A stretch of 64,000 bases of DNA from Girardinichthys multiradiatus (Eukaryota; Chordata; Actinopteri; Cyprinodontiformes; Goodeidae): assembly GCF_021462225.1 (NCBI RefSeq), contig NC_061811.1:24761663-24825662 (forward strand). The letters run 5' to 3'. Numbering within the stretch: position 1 is the first letter of the stretch; each line of letters opens with the position of its first letter. Shown here one piece after another: positions 33,781-46,274 of this stretch. Made by a program: the position numbers and the translations under genes. Under the pieces are notes generated by a model, which searched no databases, was not told where the DNA came from, and saw only the letters and a program-made list of their open reading frames with translations.

Positions 33781-34048
33781 TTTCCTTGTCGGTCATTGAT
33801 CATGCATGTTATGATATAGATGTTATTTATAGCTTAACTTAAAACTAAGTATACAATATGATTATTAATCTGCAGATATAACTAACTAGAGAAAAACTTT
33901 CATGCCACAGTTGGGCTGCTGTAGTTTTTCCTCAGTATCACATTTTTGATACAAATCATAAAAGTTGAATGAAACAATTGTTTTGAAAAAATAACCTTTT
34001 TTTTATTTTAAACACCTTAAAGGTCCTAAAAAGTGTTTACTGGTAATG

Positions 34049-34993
34049 TGGAGTTAAATTTGTCTATTATTCAATCAAACAAAAAACTAATCTCAATCAA
34101 AAAATATTAAGTTGTGATCAAAACTTTCAGAGTTGTAACAATTTTTTTTTTTTAATGGAATATTTTATTTTGAGGAGAAAAAAAATTTGTTTGATAAAAC
34201 TTTTTTTTTGATTAAAATGACTCATTTTTTCTCACAGAGAAAAAAGTTATTTGCAAAACATAAACTTTTATTTGCGCAGGTCAAAAATCTTTGGTTACGA
34301 GTCTCGCTTTTTGGTTTTGACGCTCTCTGTTTTTGGTTGAACTCAACGAATTTTGAGTTCTGGAAACATGAACATTCTGGGCGGGGCCTAAAGACGAACG
34401 CTGTAAGACGTTTCCCTATTGGTTAGCGCTGACTAAAGCAGCAGACTCTGATCCCCCCACCTCTGAACTTCTGCTCGAACTGCAGGGCTTGCAGCGTCGC
34501 TTCAGTGAGGAGACATCAACTCTACAGAAGAAAACTGCGGTCAAGTGAGCCGAAAGTCAGAAATACGCGGTGACGTCAGCCGACACCAGCTCTCTCTTAA
34601 AGATTAGCGTCGCGCATACAAGGTTCATTACGGTAATGGAGCAGAAAGGACGCTGATCCTGGCAACGGTTGAGAAAATAAGAGGAAAACAGAAAAGTAAC
34701 CTACAGAACATTTATATTACTTACATTTTTACAACTTTCACATTCATGTTTTATGTAAAAGAATAAATATTTTATATTTTACTGTACAGTTTTGGAGAAA
34801 TATCTTGTCAAAATACCTCAAAATGCTCAACCTTTAAATGCATTTGTCCCACTTTCAGAAATTTATTTCTCCAAAACCATGAGAGGTGACAACACAATCT
34901 CTTCAGATTATATTAAAGGGTCATCTATATTATAACCAGAATTAGTATTTAATAATTTCACTGTAGGTTTCTGGAGAAATACACAACTACCCC
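34049..34993 (+). repeat. Left arm of the fold-back element
   Basis: Begins TGGAGTTAAATTTGTC and ends ACACAACTACCCC. It pairs with 35329-36280. Confidence 0.93.
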
Positions 34994-34999
34994 AACAAA

Positions 35000-35328
35000 G
35001 TACCACCAACGCTTCTTTTTGGTGAGGTCGATGAGATTCTGGGAAGTGGTCTGGACAACTTAAAGTGCAAGAGCATCCAGATCTCCTCTGACCTCTCCTG
35101 GACTGGAAACGCCCCTCGCCTGTTGAAGAAGGTACAACAACAGCTCTTCTTCATCTCCTCAGCTGCTTACAGATATCTACAGGGCCACGGTGGAAAGCAC
35201 TCTGTGTCTCAGCATGACAGTGTGGTGAGGGAACTGCACAGGAGAGGAAGTATCACGGGTTGTGAGGACAACACACAGGATTATGGGATGCCATCTGCCC
35301 GACATGGACTCTGTTTTATACTACACTT
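35000..35328 (+). pseudogene. LINE reverse-transcriptase fragment in the loop
   Basis: The loop translates in pieces to SIQISSDLSWTGN and KKVQQQLFF, then in another frame IYRATVESTLCLS, and then TGCEDNTQDYGMPSA. This order matches the C-terminal end of fish L2/Rex-group LINE reverse transcriptases (ISxDLSWTxN, KKAQQRLFFLR, FYRATVESVL). It is frame-broken and lacks the rest of the LINE. Confidence 0.6.
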
Positions 35329-36280
35329 GGGGTAGTTGTGTATTTCTCCAGAAACCTACAGTGAAATTATGAAATACTAATTCTGGTTATAGCGTAGATG
35401 ACCCTCTAATATAATCTGAAGAGATTGTGTTGTCACCTCTCATGGTTTTGGAGAAATAAATTCCTGAAAGTGGGACAAATGCATATAATGGTTGAGCATT
35501 TTGAGGTATTTTGACAAGATATTTCTCCAAAACTGTACAGTAAAATATAAAATATTTATTCTTTTACATAAAACATGAATGTGAAAGTTGTAAAAATGTA
35601 ATTAATATAAATGTTCTGTAGGTTACTTTTCTGTTTTCCTCTTATTTTCTCAACCGTTGCCAGGATCAGCGTCCTTTCTGCTCCATTACCGTAATTCACC
35701 TTGTATGCGCGACACTAATCTTTAAGAGAGAGCTGGTGTCCGCTGACGTCACCGCGTATTTCTGACTTTCGGCTCACTTGACCGCAGTTTTCTTCTGTAC
35801 AGTTGATGTCTCCTCACTGAAGCGACGCTGCAAGCCCTGCAGTTGGAGCAGAAGTTCAGAGATGCGGGGGATCAGAGTCTGCTGCTTTAGTCAGCGCTAA
35901 CCAATAGGGAAACGTCTTACATCGTTCGTCTTTAGGCCCCGCCCAGGATGTTCATGTTTCCAGAACTCAGTATTCGTTGAGTTCAACCAAAAACAGAGAG
36001 CGTCAAAACCAAAAAAGCGAGACTCGTAACCAAAGATTTTTGACATGCGCAAATAAAAGTTTATGTTTTGCAAATAACTTTTTTCTCTTTGTGAGAAAAA
36101 ATGAGTTATTTTAATCAAAAAAAGTTTTATCAAACAATTTTTTTTTCTCCCCAAAATAAAATATTCCATAAAAAAAAAACAAATCGTTACAACTCTGAAA
36201 GTTTTGATCACAACTTAATATTTTTTGATTGAGATTAGTTTTTTGTTTGATTGAATAATATTGAGACAAATTTAACTCCA
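35329..36280 (-). repeat. Right arm of the fold-back element
   Basis: Reverse complement of 34049-34993. Begins GGGGTAGTTGTGT and ends TTAACTCCA. Confidence 0.93.
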
Positions 36281-36479
36281 TACAGAAGATGCGGTGTCAC
36301 AGTGTTTAGACAAATCTCCACAAGAGGGAGTTTTTATTTTTACTGTGGTAATCACGTGTTCATGCCGACCAATGACATCACAAGCAACTCAATCCCTTGC
36401 TGTGTTAGAAATGTACATGAACTATTGTAACTTGCTCTTTGTTTTTGGGGTTACAGCAATTTCACAAGAAGTCCTTTAG

Positions 36480-38697
36480 AAGTCCTTGTTTTTCTCTGCT
36501 CGAAATATAAGCCCCTTGTTCAGAGGCAACCTGTAATAAAGAGGACTGTGAGAAAATGGTCACAGGAAGCTGAAGAAGCTCTACAAGGTTGCTTTGAGGC
36601 TACAGACTGGGACACACTGTGTCAGCCACATGGAGAGGACATCAATGCCATGACTGAATGTGTAACCGACTATATAAACTTCTGTGTGGATAACATCATC
36701 CCCACCAGAACCGTGAGATGATTCCCCAATAACAAACCTTGGATCACCAGTGACCTGAAGGACCTGCTTAACAAGAAAAAAAGAGCATTCAGAGAGGGAG
36801 ACAGAGAATTATTGAGGAGTTTACAGAAGCAACTTAAAGTCAAGATAAGAGACAGCAAGGAGGTGTACAAGAAGAAGCTGGAGAGCAAGCTCCAGTAAAA
36901 CAATATCAGAGATGTGTGGACAGGGATGAAGAAGATCACAGGCTTCAAGCAGAAAGAAGATCAGACCAATGGAGGTCTGGACAGAGCCAATGAACTGAAC
37001 ACATTCTTCAATAGGTTCAGTTCAGAAACAAGCTTCGCATCCTCCTCTCCTGCTCAAAGCCAAACAGACATCCCACCTTCCTTTGACCCACAGCTGTCCA
37101 GTAACACCTCACATTTTTTATCTTCCACCTTCCACCTCAGCCCTAGACCCTTCTGCTTCTACATGTTTGCCTTCAACCATATCAGAAGATGTTGATGCTT
37201 CCTTTGCTTCCCCCTTCCACCTGTGTGTCTCAAGAAGTCAAGTGAAGAGACAACTGGAGAGACTGAATAGGAATAAGGCTGCAGGTCCAGATCATGTCAG
37301 CCCTAGAGTCCTGAAGGCCTGTGCAGAGCAGCTCTGTGAGATTCTCCAGCACCTCTTCAACCTTAGCCTGGCCCAGTAGAAGGTTCCGGTGTTGTGGAAG
37401 ACCTCCTGTCTAGTTCCGGTACCAAAGAAAACTCACCCATCAGTCCTCAATGACTATAGACCTGTTGCCCTGACATCTCACATCATGAAGGTCCTAGAGA
37501 GACTCCTGTTGGCCCACCTGAGTAAGCAAACAGTAAACCATCAGGACCCCCTTCAGTTTGCTTATCGCTGTGGAGTTGGAGTTGAAGATGCCATCATACA
37601 CCTGCTTCAACAAACCCACTATCATCTGGACAAAGCCAGCAGCAATGTGAGGATCATGTTCTTTGATTTCTCCAGTGCATTTAGTACAATCCAACCTGAT
37701 TTGCTTTGTCAGAAACTCCAGAAGACTCAGGTGGAGGCCTCAACAATCTCCTGGATCAAAGACTACCTGACAAACAGACCACAGTTTGTGAGACTGAAGG
37801 GTTGTGAGTCTAACCGGGTAGTCAGCAGCACAGGAGCACCACAGGGGACTGTACTCTCACCATTCCTCTTCACTCTGTACACCTCAGACTTCCAGTACAA
37901 GACAGACTCCTGTCATCTGCAGAAATACTCGGATGATTCTGCAGTCGTGGGGTGGATCAGAGATGGACAAGAAGCTGAGTACAGGAAGGTGGTGGACCGC
38001 TTTGTGGCATGGTGTGGAAACAATCATCTCATTTTGAACGTGACTAAAACAAAGGAGATAATTGTAGATTTTAAGAGAAACAGGAATAAGTCAAAAACTA
38101 TTTCAATCATGGGAGAAGAGGTGGAGGTGGTGCAGGAGTATAAATACCTCGGTGTTCACCTGGACAACAGACTAGAGTGGAGATGCAACTGTGAAGCCAT
38201 CTACAAGAAGGGACAGAGCAGACTGTACTTCTTGAGGAAGCTTAGATCCTTTGGTGTTTGCAGCAAGATGCTGCATATCTTCTATAAGTCTGTTGTGGAA
38301 AGTGTGATCTCTTCTACCATCATCTGCTGGGGAAGCAGCATCAGAGCCAAGGACTTAAAAAAGCTTAACAAGCTGATAAAGAAGGCTGGTTCTGTTCTGG
38401 GGACTCCTCTGGAACCTCTGGAGATCATTGTGGATAGACGGATTCTTCATAAAATGAAGAACATTATGGAGAACCCTGAGCATCCTCTTCATTAGACTGT
38501 CCTACAACAACAGAGTGTCTTCAGTCAGAGGCTTCTTCAGATCTGCTGTAAGACGGAGCGCTACAGGAGATCCTTCCTGCCCACAGCCATCAGCATCTAC
38601 AACGACTCTTTGAAGAAACCTTCATAATATGAGCTACAACAACATGTAATTTCCCTTTGGGATTAATAAAGTATTTTTGAATTGAATTGAATTAAAT
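36480..38697 (+). mobile_element. Rex1/Babar-like LINE, 5'-truncated
   Basis: The plus strand carries the end of a non-LTR retrotransposon ORF2 without the endonuclease domain. Segments before the reverse transcriptase read KPWITSDLKDLLNKKKRAF and NRNKAAGPDHVSPRVLKAC, with several stops and one frame change. The 3' end is a tail of GAATTGAATTGAATT repeats, characteristic of this LINE group. It stands directly after the fold-back element. Confidence 0.88.
37389..38495 (+). pseudogene. LINE reverse transcriptase (truncated ORF2)
   Basis: This 368-codon frame contains the reverse-transcriptase palm: motif DYRPVALTSHIMKVLERLL, motif A FFDFSSAFSTI with its catalytic Asp, GAPQGTVLSPFLF, motif C KYSDDSAV with the YxDD core, and the C-terminal EYKYLGVHLDN region. 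Upstream coding sequence (36497-37377) is in the same or neighbouring frames but has stops. The endonuclease is missing, so the copy cannot move on its own. Confidence 0.9.
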
Positions 38698-39702
38698 ACA
38701 GTTTCAGTCAGCGTTGTATGTCTTCCCTCGCATCCAGTAGCCCCGCATGCTGCGATGGATGTGAGAATGACGTCATACCTCAGTTTGACATGGAAAAAAA
38801 GCGCAATTTGCATATCGTGGAGCTAAATACTGTTATAAAATACACTTAAAGCATTGTGTTTGATGAAAACAAATCAGTCTCCATTCTTTATGCATGTCGC
38901 AAAAATTGTGTGGAAATGTGTTTGATCAATTTTTTGGGAATGAATCTGATCATTGGAAATCATGTTTTTTTTTCCTTTAAATAATGACAAATTTGTAAAG
39001 AAAATCCATTTGGATGTTGTGCAGCAGAGCTGTTTAAAACTACCATCAACTGCAGGTGAGGCTTTATTTGCTCATTACTTTATTGTTCACATTTTTCGCG
39101 TGTTAATTAACACCTTAATAGATAGAATATAGAATGGCTGACAGCTGAGCAAACGAGATACCTTCAGATTTTGTTTTATGCCAAAAAATGTCGGGAAAAG
39201 CTCGTTTTTATGTAGTAAAACGGCTGGTTAGACGATCTCAACTAGCCTCTGACGTGTCGTCCGTCTGACCAATCAGAGACGTCTTGCGTCAAAACCCTTC
39301 CGCTTGGCGTTGCGACCTGCCTTTCCAGTGGAGTGGCTGGTGTGAGCAGACAGCAGAAAAGCAAACACCACGTTGGATAAGGGATTAAAGGTACCATACG
39401 AGTTGTTTTCTCTGCTAAACTGCTTGCCGGTGATTTAAAGGGATCTCTGAGCGCTTATATAACCCCAGTGGTCGGATACTTGGGGTGGTTCCAGTTAGCC
39501 ACCTGCTAATGCTTAGCATGCTGTGTTTGAATGAGCGTACGAGTCGAGCTGCCTCCACGCGTTTTCAGCAGGGCTAGCTGAGAAGAATCTCGGTTTGTTG
39601 AGAAAAATATTAATGGTTTAATGATTCCATGAAAGATCTATAAATAAAGCACAGTATGTACATGTATGTCGTGGTTGAACATTCCTCTTTTACCTCCTAC
39701 AG
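38698..39702 (+). promoter_or_regulatory. ola1: ola1 upstream region and 5' untranslated exon
   Basis: The DNA from about 39230 to 39400 is CpG-richer than nearby DNA and includes a likely non-coding first exon ending near 39391 with donor GTACCA. The coding start exon begins at 39703 after TACCTCCTACAG. Before 39200 I see only unremarkable AT-rich DNA. Confidence 0.45.
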
Positions 39703-42700
39703 ATGCCTCCAAAAAAGACAGAAGCTCCAAAACAAGCTCCAATCATTGGACGGTTCGGAACATCCCTGAAAATTGGCATTGTGGGGTTGCCTAATGTCGG
39801 GTAAATACCTGTAGGAGTACATGCTGAATATTGTAAATATTTTTAAGCATAGCTGAACTTAGTTACTGTGGTATTGCTGATGTTTTAATGGTTTTGTTGC
39901 AGGAAATCTACATTTTTTAATGTGCTGACCAAAAGCCAAGCTGCTGCGGACAACTTTCCGTTCTGCACTATTGACCCAAATGAGAGCAGGGTGCCAGTTC
40001 CTGATGAGCGATTTGATTACTTGTGCCAGTACCACAAGCCAGCCAGGTGTGTTGTTGTTCAGCATGGTTGTGATTATAACAAGCATCCACAGTGCCTGTC
40101 AAAGGTATTCATAGCATCTGTGAACTTTGAAATATTACCACGGATTTATTGATTGGGCCATTTTAATACACGGGATATGTCTTAGATCTAAACTATTCCA
40201 TGTTCAGCGTCGTCCTTCTGCATTTTCCAACCTCTGACAGATTTTCCTCCAGGATTGCCCTTAAATTAACTTCATCCATTAGTGGTGTGCTTATGAAGCT
40301 TCATGAGACATTCTGCATATTATACCAGTTTTGAAGTTTCAAGCACTCAGGTGGCACCTAGTGGTTGGAGGAAACATTGGAACTTTTTGAAAGGAATTCA
40401 CACTAAAATCTTTAAAGTATCTATGTATTACACATCAAACGTCCCTGGAAGGTGTGGCACGTAATCTGCCTCATGACTTTAACGAAATGAAGCAAGTTTC
40501 AACTTCCTCATTCTGTTACACTAATTTTCAAAGCAAGTTACACATTCGCAGTGTGGTCTGGCCCATCACCATCATCTGTCTACCTTTTCTGTCCCGGTTG
40601 TACCCTCCTCACAGCATGATGCTGCCACCACCAGGTTTAACAAGGGGGATGGTGTGTTCAGGGTGATGTTTAGTGTTACTTTTCTGGAACAAAAAGTGCT
40701 TTGCTTATAAATCAAAAAGCCCAACTTTGGTCTTACCTGACCAGACCACCTTCTTTCATATGTACACATGGTGTGGCAAACGTCTTATGCGTTTCTCTCT
40801 ACTCTTCCATAATTTTATTGATCCATTATATAAAAAATAAAATTGCAATTATAACTTGAGAAAGTGTGTAAAAATTGGAATGCACTCTCTCACTGACTGA
40901 CTTACTATTTTGTCTTCTCAGTAAGGTTCCTGCTTTTCTAAATGTTGTGGACATTGCTGGTCTGGTGAAGGGAGCTCACTCAGGGCAGGGACTTGGAAAT
41001 GCCTTCCTCTCTCATATCAGTGCCTGCGATGCCATTTTCCATATGACTCGTGAGTAGACTGCTCCATGACTTCTGCAGCTGTTACCTAATGACATCTTCA
41101 GAGTGAGCAATTGTTGAGACCGTGCCAAAGCCAGTTGCACATTTCTGAATAAATGGAATAAGCTCCAATCTAAAAATCAATTAGAATTGTGTTTTATGTA
41201 TGTAAGAGATGCTTTGGTCTGCTTAAGGTGCATTCGATGATGAAGACATTACCCACATGGAGGGCAATGTTGACCCAGTGAGAGACATTGAGATCATCTA
41301 TGAGGAGCTGCGGCTAAAAGACGAGGAGATGATTGCTCCGATCATAGACAAGTTGGAGAAAACCGCAGTCAGAGGAGGAGACAAAAAACTAAAACCCGAA
41401 TATGTAAGAAATTTGGACTTGTGGCTCTACTAGAAACGCATCTGTTTCTGCGTAACATAAAAGTTGGTCACAGAGCATTTCTACACCAATTTGACATGCT
41501 GATTGCTCCTTCAGGATATCATGATGAAGGTAAAGAGCTGGGTTGTGGAAGAGAAGAAACACGTCAGATTTTACCATGAATGGAATGACAAAGAGGTATT
41601 GACATGTTTGCATGCACTGGCATTGAAATACATGTATTTATGACTTGGGGTGAATTTTTGTTTTGAATTGCTCTCTGCAGATTGAGGTGCTGAACAAATA
41701 CTTGTTTCTGACATCAAAGCCCATGATCTACCTGGTGAATCTCTCTGAGAAGGATTACATTAGAAAAAAGAACAAGTGGTATTTTCTTTTTGCTTTCCTC
41801 TCCTACTTGTTTCTACATTTTTCACAGATTTGCTTAATAATTGCCTTCATCAAACACTGCCTTATGATTTAAGGCTGGCAAAAATCAAAGAGTGGGTAGA
41901 TGCCAACGATCCTGGTGCCATTGTCATCCCACTGAGTGGAGCTCTGGAGACTAAACTTCAGGAGATGGAAGAGGAGGAGAGGAATAAATACTGCGAGGAA
42001 CAGAAAATACAAAGGTCAGACTAATAAAAAAAGAAAGTGTCACGTGAAGGTGTTAGACCCACAAAAATGGAGCTTAATATGCTGTGTGCCGTGCATTTGT
42101 TTTCAGCCCTTCTGAATCAATACTTCGTGAAATGAGTTTGTGGGTTATGTCCCCAACAGCTTCGATCATCTCTAGAGACTGAAAATTTGTCCATTCTTCT
42201 CATAAACTGCTTAAGCTTCATTCATTTGTGAAAAATTTTCAAGTCTTCATGCAAATTATCTATTGAATGTAGGCTTAAACTTTGACTGGGCCATACCAAC
42301 AAATGAATGTGCTTCGACTTAAACCAATCCATCGTAGCTCTGGCTGAATGCTTTGGGCAGTGGTTCTCAAACCTTTCTGTTGCGATCCCCCCCCCTTGAA
42401 GAATGAACATTTATCATCCTAACAAAACAGGTCAAAAATGTAACTTTTATTAAAGAAGATAAAGATTATGACTATTCTTTAAAACTCATACAAATGACAA
42501 AATATGCACCAGATATGAGTCGGTCACTTTGTGCTAACTAACTTAATAGTATCACAGTAATATTCACAATGAGCCTTTTATCTACTGCACAAGTCTTTTC
42601 AATACAAGAATAATAAGGTGCAAACTGAGTAATGAACAAAGACAAGTGCAATTATTTGGCAAAAAATATCTCCTCAGCCATTGTCCCCCTTTGTCTTTGT

Positions 42701-45700
42701 TCTGGTTGTACCTGACATGTTGCAGAGGACGGAGAACCCTCTCTGGATCTGTCCGCGTTTCCCCGGTTGGAGTCAGAGTCCTCCAACATTCACATTACTT
42801 CTGCACATGCGCTGTATTTTGTGGCCAAACAAAACAAAAGGCAAGGCTGTTCTCCCAACCCCCCTCTCATGCCGACTCGCCCCAGTTCGAGAATAACTGG
42901 TTTAGGTTCATTGGCCTGCTAGAAGGTGAACCTCTACCTCAGTACAGCCTCTAGTGGGTTTTCTTCCATGGTGGCCCTCTCTATTTCTCTTCACCAACTT
43001 CTCCATCAGAGATTGTCTGCTTTTCTGCCCCAACTGAGGCTGCTGCAACAGTGTTTCAGGGCAGGATGGTGTGTTCAAGGTGATGTGTGTATTGGTGTTT
43101 TCCTACAAAAAACAATTCTTATTTTGGCCAAAAAGTTCAATTTGGGTCTCAATAACTCGAGCATCCCGGTCCACATGTTTGCTGCCTTCCCTACATGATT
43201 TTCTGCAAACGTCTGCAGGACTTTTAATGGTCGTCTTTCAACTAGGGGTTTCATCCCATTGATAAGATTGTCCCAGTTGAGCTGTGGATCTCTGCAGGTC
43301 CTGCAGAGTAACAACGGGCCTCTTGCGTGCTTCAGTTATTGTTGCTCCCCTTGCTAGCCATGTTGGTTTAGACAGATACAGCCATGTCTTGGTGAATTTG
43401 TAGTTTATATTTTTATTTTGGTGTATTCAGTGCCCAGTGAGATGTTCACGACTGTAAATTATATTATAATCCAACACTGCTTCAGTTGTATCCCTGACCT
43501 GTTTGCAAGAACAGCTGGATTTATACTGAGATTACCGTATTTTCCGCACAATAAGGCGCACTTAAAAACCATTAATTTTCTCAAACAATGACAGTGCGCC
43601 TTGTAATCCGGAGCGCCTTATATATGGATCAATTGGTTAATTGGTTAATTCATACTGGTTGTACACGGCGCTCTGTCAAAATGTTTCAGTACGACTGGTA
43701 AACTACAAAGCCGCACCGCTTGCAGCATTACGGCTACCGTAGTCAGGGGTGTCGCCGAAGTAATAGCGGTAAACACCTGTACTGTGCTTACTCCTAGTCC
43801 AACACCACTTGTGTGTGTATAACGACCCCAAAATTGCAGCTTTCAAGAGACACGCTTACGATGCTGAGTTCAAACTCGAGGCTGTCAGCTACGCAGTCGA
43901 ACATGGGAATAGAGCAGCAGCGAGAGAATTCAACAGTTAACGCTACTATATTGTGAATGTACTAACGTTTGATTTAGTGCATCAAACTGTTTCTTTTACA
44001 TGTTTACTGAATCAGGGAAAAGTTCCCTTTCACGTTTTAACTAACGTTTGATTTCAACTTCAACTTCATAGACTCCAATGCATTCCTAACGTGCGGTTGG
44101 CTCTATTCAATAGAATTCTATGTAGAGGAGACCTTACCATGAGAGTGAATGGAGTTATCAGAACGCTGGTTTGTAGTGTATTAATAAAGTTTGACTGACT
44201 GACTTATCTGACTGTTTTGTTGACATTCTCTTTAGCACAGCTCCATCTAGTGGATGCATAACGCAACCCCAGTCAAACGTTTGACTGTAGTAGCTTCTAT
44301 TCTATGCGCCTTATAATCCGGTGCGCCTTATAGTGCGGAACATACGGTAAATCACACACATAAAAACAGTTTTTTTGCATTGGAATTATTTTAAGGGAGC
44401 TGAATAAAAGTGAGCGCCACACTTTTCAGATTTCTGTTAAACATTTTGGAAATTATTTTCTTTCCTCTTCACCAGCATGCACTAGTTTTTGTTGGTTTAT
44501 CCCATAAAATCCCAATAAAATAAACTTTTGTTGTAATGTGACAAAATCTAACAAATGTCTGTGTACTTCTGAAAGGTACAGTATTTACTGACAAATACAA
44601 AGTTCACATTTTTCCAAACCGAAATGAGATGTACGTTTTATTTATGAGATTAAATTCCCTCCTCTGTTAAGCACATTAGACTCTGTGATGAAAGGTTACA
44701 AACTGTAGTTGTTGGTCTTTGTATTTGTTACTTATATTTATCATGTGTTTGTGTTTAGTGTTCTGACCAAAATAATAAAGACAGGCTATGCAGCACTCCA
44801 GCTGGAATACTTTTTCACAGCAGGGCCGGATGAGGTCAGAGCGTGGACCATCAAGGTGAGTGCTCTGAAATCCAGAACTTTACCTTGAAAATTCTGGTAT
44901 TTACTGACGTCTTTGGAAAGAAAACTCTAAAGGTCCTAGTATCCATCCTTCCTCCTTTATGTCCTTGTTGTCTTATTTCTTTTCCCTGATTTTTTTTTTT
45001 TGTCCTTTCTTCATTCTTCCCTCTTGTCTGCCTTCACCTACCCATCCCTTACTTGTCCTTTCTTCTGCCCTTCAATCCTTCTTCCTCTTCTCTTTACTTC
45101 TTTCTTTCCTTGTTTTTCTTTACTTACCTCCTATTCTTTTATGTCATCCATTCTTGTTTCCTTTCACCCAGTTTTTGGTGGCATATTTACAGTACTTTCA
45201 CACGAAATGCTTTGTACCGTGCCACAGTCCGGTTTTTGCAGCGGATCATGCCAGTGTGAACCCATCCATCCTTGGGTCCTAAAATGTACCAGAGAACACT
45301 GTTATAACTGCCAGTTTATCCGGTTCCTGGAGCGGTTCGCTTGCAGTGTGAATGCAGACCAGGCCAGCATAGCAAAAGTAGGAAGAGACGATGTAACCTA
45401 TCTTCCTAGACCTCTCTTCCTCTCTTTTTCTACTCTGTATGTGCGGAGTAGAAGAAGTGGAGGAAAAACAAAGTAAGAGTGCAAATCCGAACGCAAAAGA
45501 AGTTTGAAAGTGTCTTGTGGGGTAACGTGGAGTAGTGAGAAGGTGCAGGCACACAACTACATTTGAACTACAAAGTAGCAACAGAAGCCCTGATGAGAAA
45601 GACTTTCTTCTTTGTGCTTTTTTTCTTCTCGATTGGCACAAGATTGAAGCAATACTGCCCCCGAAGCATTCCATTGCAACTGCATGACTTTATTTGCTCT

Positions 45701-46274
45701 AGTCTAAGAAATCTTTGTGTTAATGCAAACCTTGCCAACTCAAGGACCAGCAGTGTGAATACGCCCTTAAAGCCGTCCTACTGTCATATCTGCCATAAAT
45801 GATGATGAACATTAAGGACTGGGACCTTGGTAAGCTTAGTCGGGATAGGTCTGACATTTTTAAGAAAGAAATTTGTCCGAACCCTGAGAAATGCAGCAGA
45901 AATTGAAAGGGACAAAATTGTATTAGTTTGCTGGATGTGGTTTGAAATCTCCTGTTGCTATTTTACTCCAATAGAAAGGGTCCAAAGCTCCTCAAGCGGC
46001 AGGGAAAATCCACACTGACTTTGAGAAAGGCTTCATCATGGCTGAGGTGATGAAGTTCAGTGACTTCAAAGAGGAGGGCAGCGAGAGTGCAGCCAAGGTG
46101 AGCGTATCTGCCGCATAGTTTTATCAAGTGTTGCTCAAACATGTTCTCTTGATTCCATCTGTTCGTTCTCAGGCTGCCGGGAAATACAGACAACAGGGCA
46201 GGAATTACGTTGTGGAGGACGGCGATATTATCTTTTTCAAATTCAACACACCCAACGCACCCAAAAAGAAATAA
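39703..46274 (+). CDS. ola1: Obg-like ATPase 1
   Basis: OLA1 is a cytosolic P-loop ATPase of the Obg/YchF family that binds ATP rather than GTP. Ten coding exons join in phase: 39703-39800, 39903-40046, 40922-41049, 41228-41403, 41515-41595, 41681-41778, 41874-42014, 44759-44855, 45975-46097, 46173-46274 (stop 46272-46274), giving 395 residues (human 396). The P-loop GLPNVGKST spans the first intron, the G3 motif is [20 protein letters not shown], and NLSEKD stands in place of the NKxD of GTPases, in line with ATP preference. The TGS domain forms the C-terminus, ending NAPKKK. Introns contain Tc1 relics and a nested hAT/pogo pair. Confidence 0.97.
40145..40800 (-). mobile_element. Tc1 relic in ola1 intron
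   Basis: On the minus strand the text resembles fish Tc1 transposase: a WSGQ box near 40740-40760, a [10 protein letters not shown] block near 40615-40640, and the SPDLNPI-proximal region near 40145-40210. The middle has indels. Several stops are present. Confidence 0.65.
42358..42899. mobile_element. Non-autonomous hAT-type element (542 bp)
   Basis: The ends are CAGTGGTTCTCAAAC and the complement of CAGTTATTCTCGAAC, typical of Charlie-like hAT elements. The flanking 8-mers, GCTTTGGG and GTTTAGGT, are similar and both resemble the intact Tc1 sequence at this point, so they look like a diverged 8-bp target duplication. No transposase is encoded. Confidence 0.72.
43535..44347. mobile_element. 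Pogo-type non-autonomous element (813 bp)
   Basis: Inverted ends CCGTATTTTCCGCAC and GTGCGGAACATACGG are flanked by TA on both sides (43533-43534 and 44348-44349). Inner copies of a GCGCCTTAT motif occur at both ends. A scrap of a CENP-B/pogo-like helix-turn-helix occurs near 43845-43935 ([20 protein letters not shown], then AREFN). The Tc1 host sequence continues cleanly after removal of the element, which confirms the boundaries. Confidence 0.82.
44990..45160 (+). repeat. Pyrimidine-rich low-complexity tract
   Basis: Long run of C and T with CCTTC-type units in an ola1 intron. The open frames here are low-complexity artefacts. Confidence 0.85.
45185..45775. mobile_element. Possible MITE in ola1 intron
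   Basis: CTTTCACAC near 45197 faces AGTGTGAATACGCCCTTAA near 45752-45770, and a third AGTGTGAA occurs at 45342. This arrangement recalls hAT- or Harbinger-derived MITEs in fish, but I could not define terminal repeats or a target duplication. Confidence 0.3.

Larger units (their letters stand above)
34049..36280. mobile_element. Fold-back element, about 950-bp inverted arms with a LINE fragment in the loop
   Basis: Arms 34049-34993 and 35329-36280 are near-perfect reverse complements over their length, with scattered single-base changes. The loop is 34994-35328. The arms are AT-rich at the outer ends (runs of A and T), GC-richer in the middle (about 34380-34660) and contain no transposase. 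The mirrored short frames in the arms are a by-product of the symmetry. I see no clear target duplication. A non-autonomous DNA transposon with very long terminal repeats is the most likely explanation. Confidence 0.85.
42080..44590 (-). mobile_element. Tc1 relic interrupted by hAT and pogo-type insertions
   Basis: Antisense Tc1 sequence can be followed from the end of the transposase gene at 42085 (complement of a tail near a TATTGA stop) through the block around 42930-43370 to the other terminal repeat at 44375-44590 (CACACTTTTCAGAT and CCCAATAAAATA, shared with the copy at 49520-50630). Two intervals inside it (42358-42899 and 43535-44347) are separate insertions, and the Tc1 text continues on each side. 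It lies in ola1 intron 42015-44758. Confidence 0.78.

Noticed and set aside
34187..36211. Mirrored short frames with matching proteins in the two arms
   Set aside because: They follow from the inverted symmetry of the fold-back element and resemble no known protein.
44959..45476. Open frames rich in Ser, Leu and Phe in an ola1 intron
   Set aside because: They come from a pyrimidine-rich tract and have no splice or homology support.
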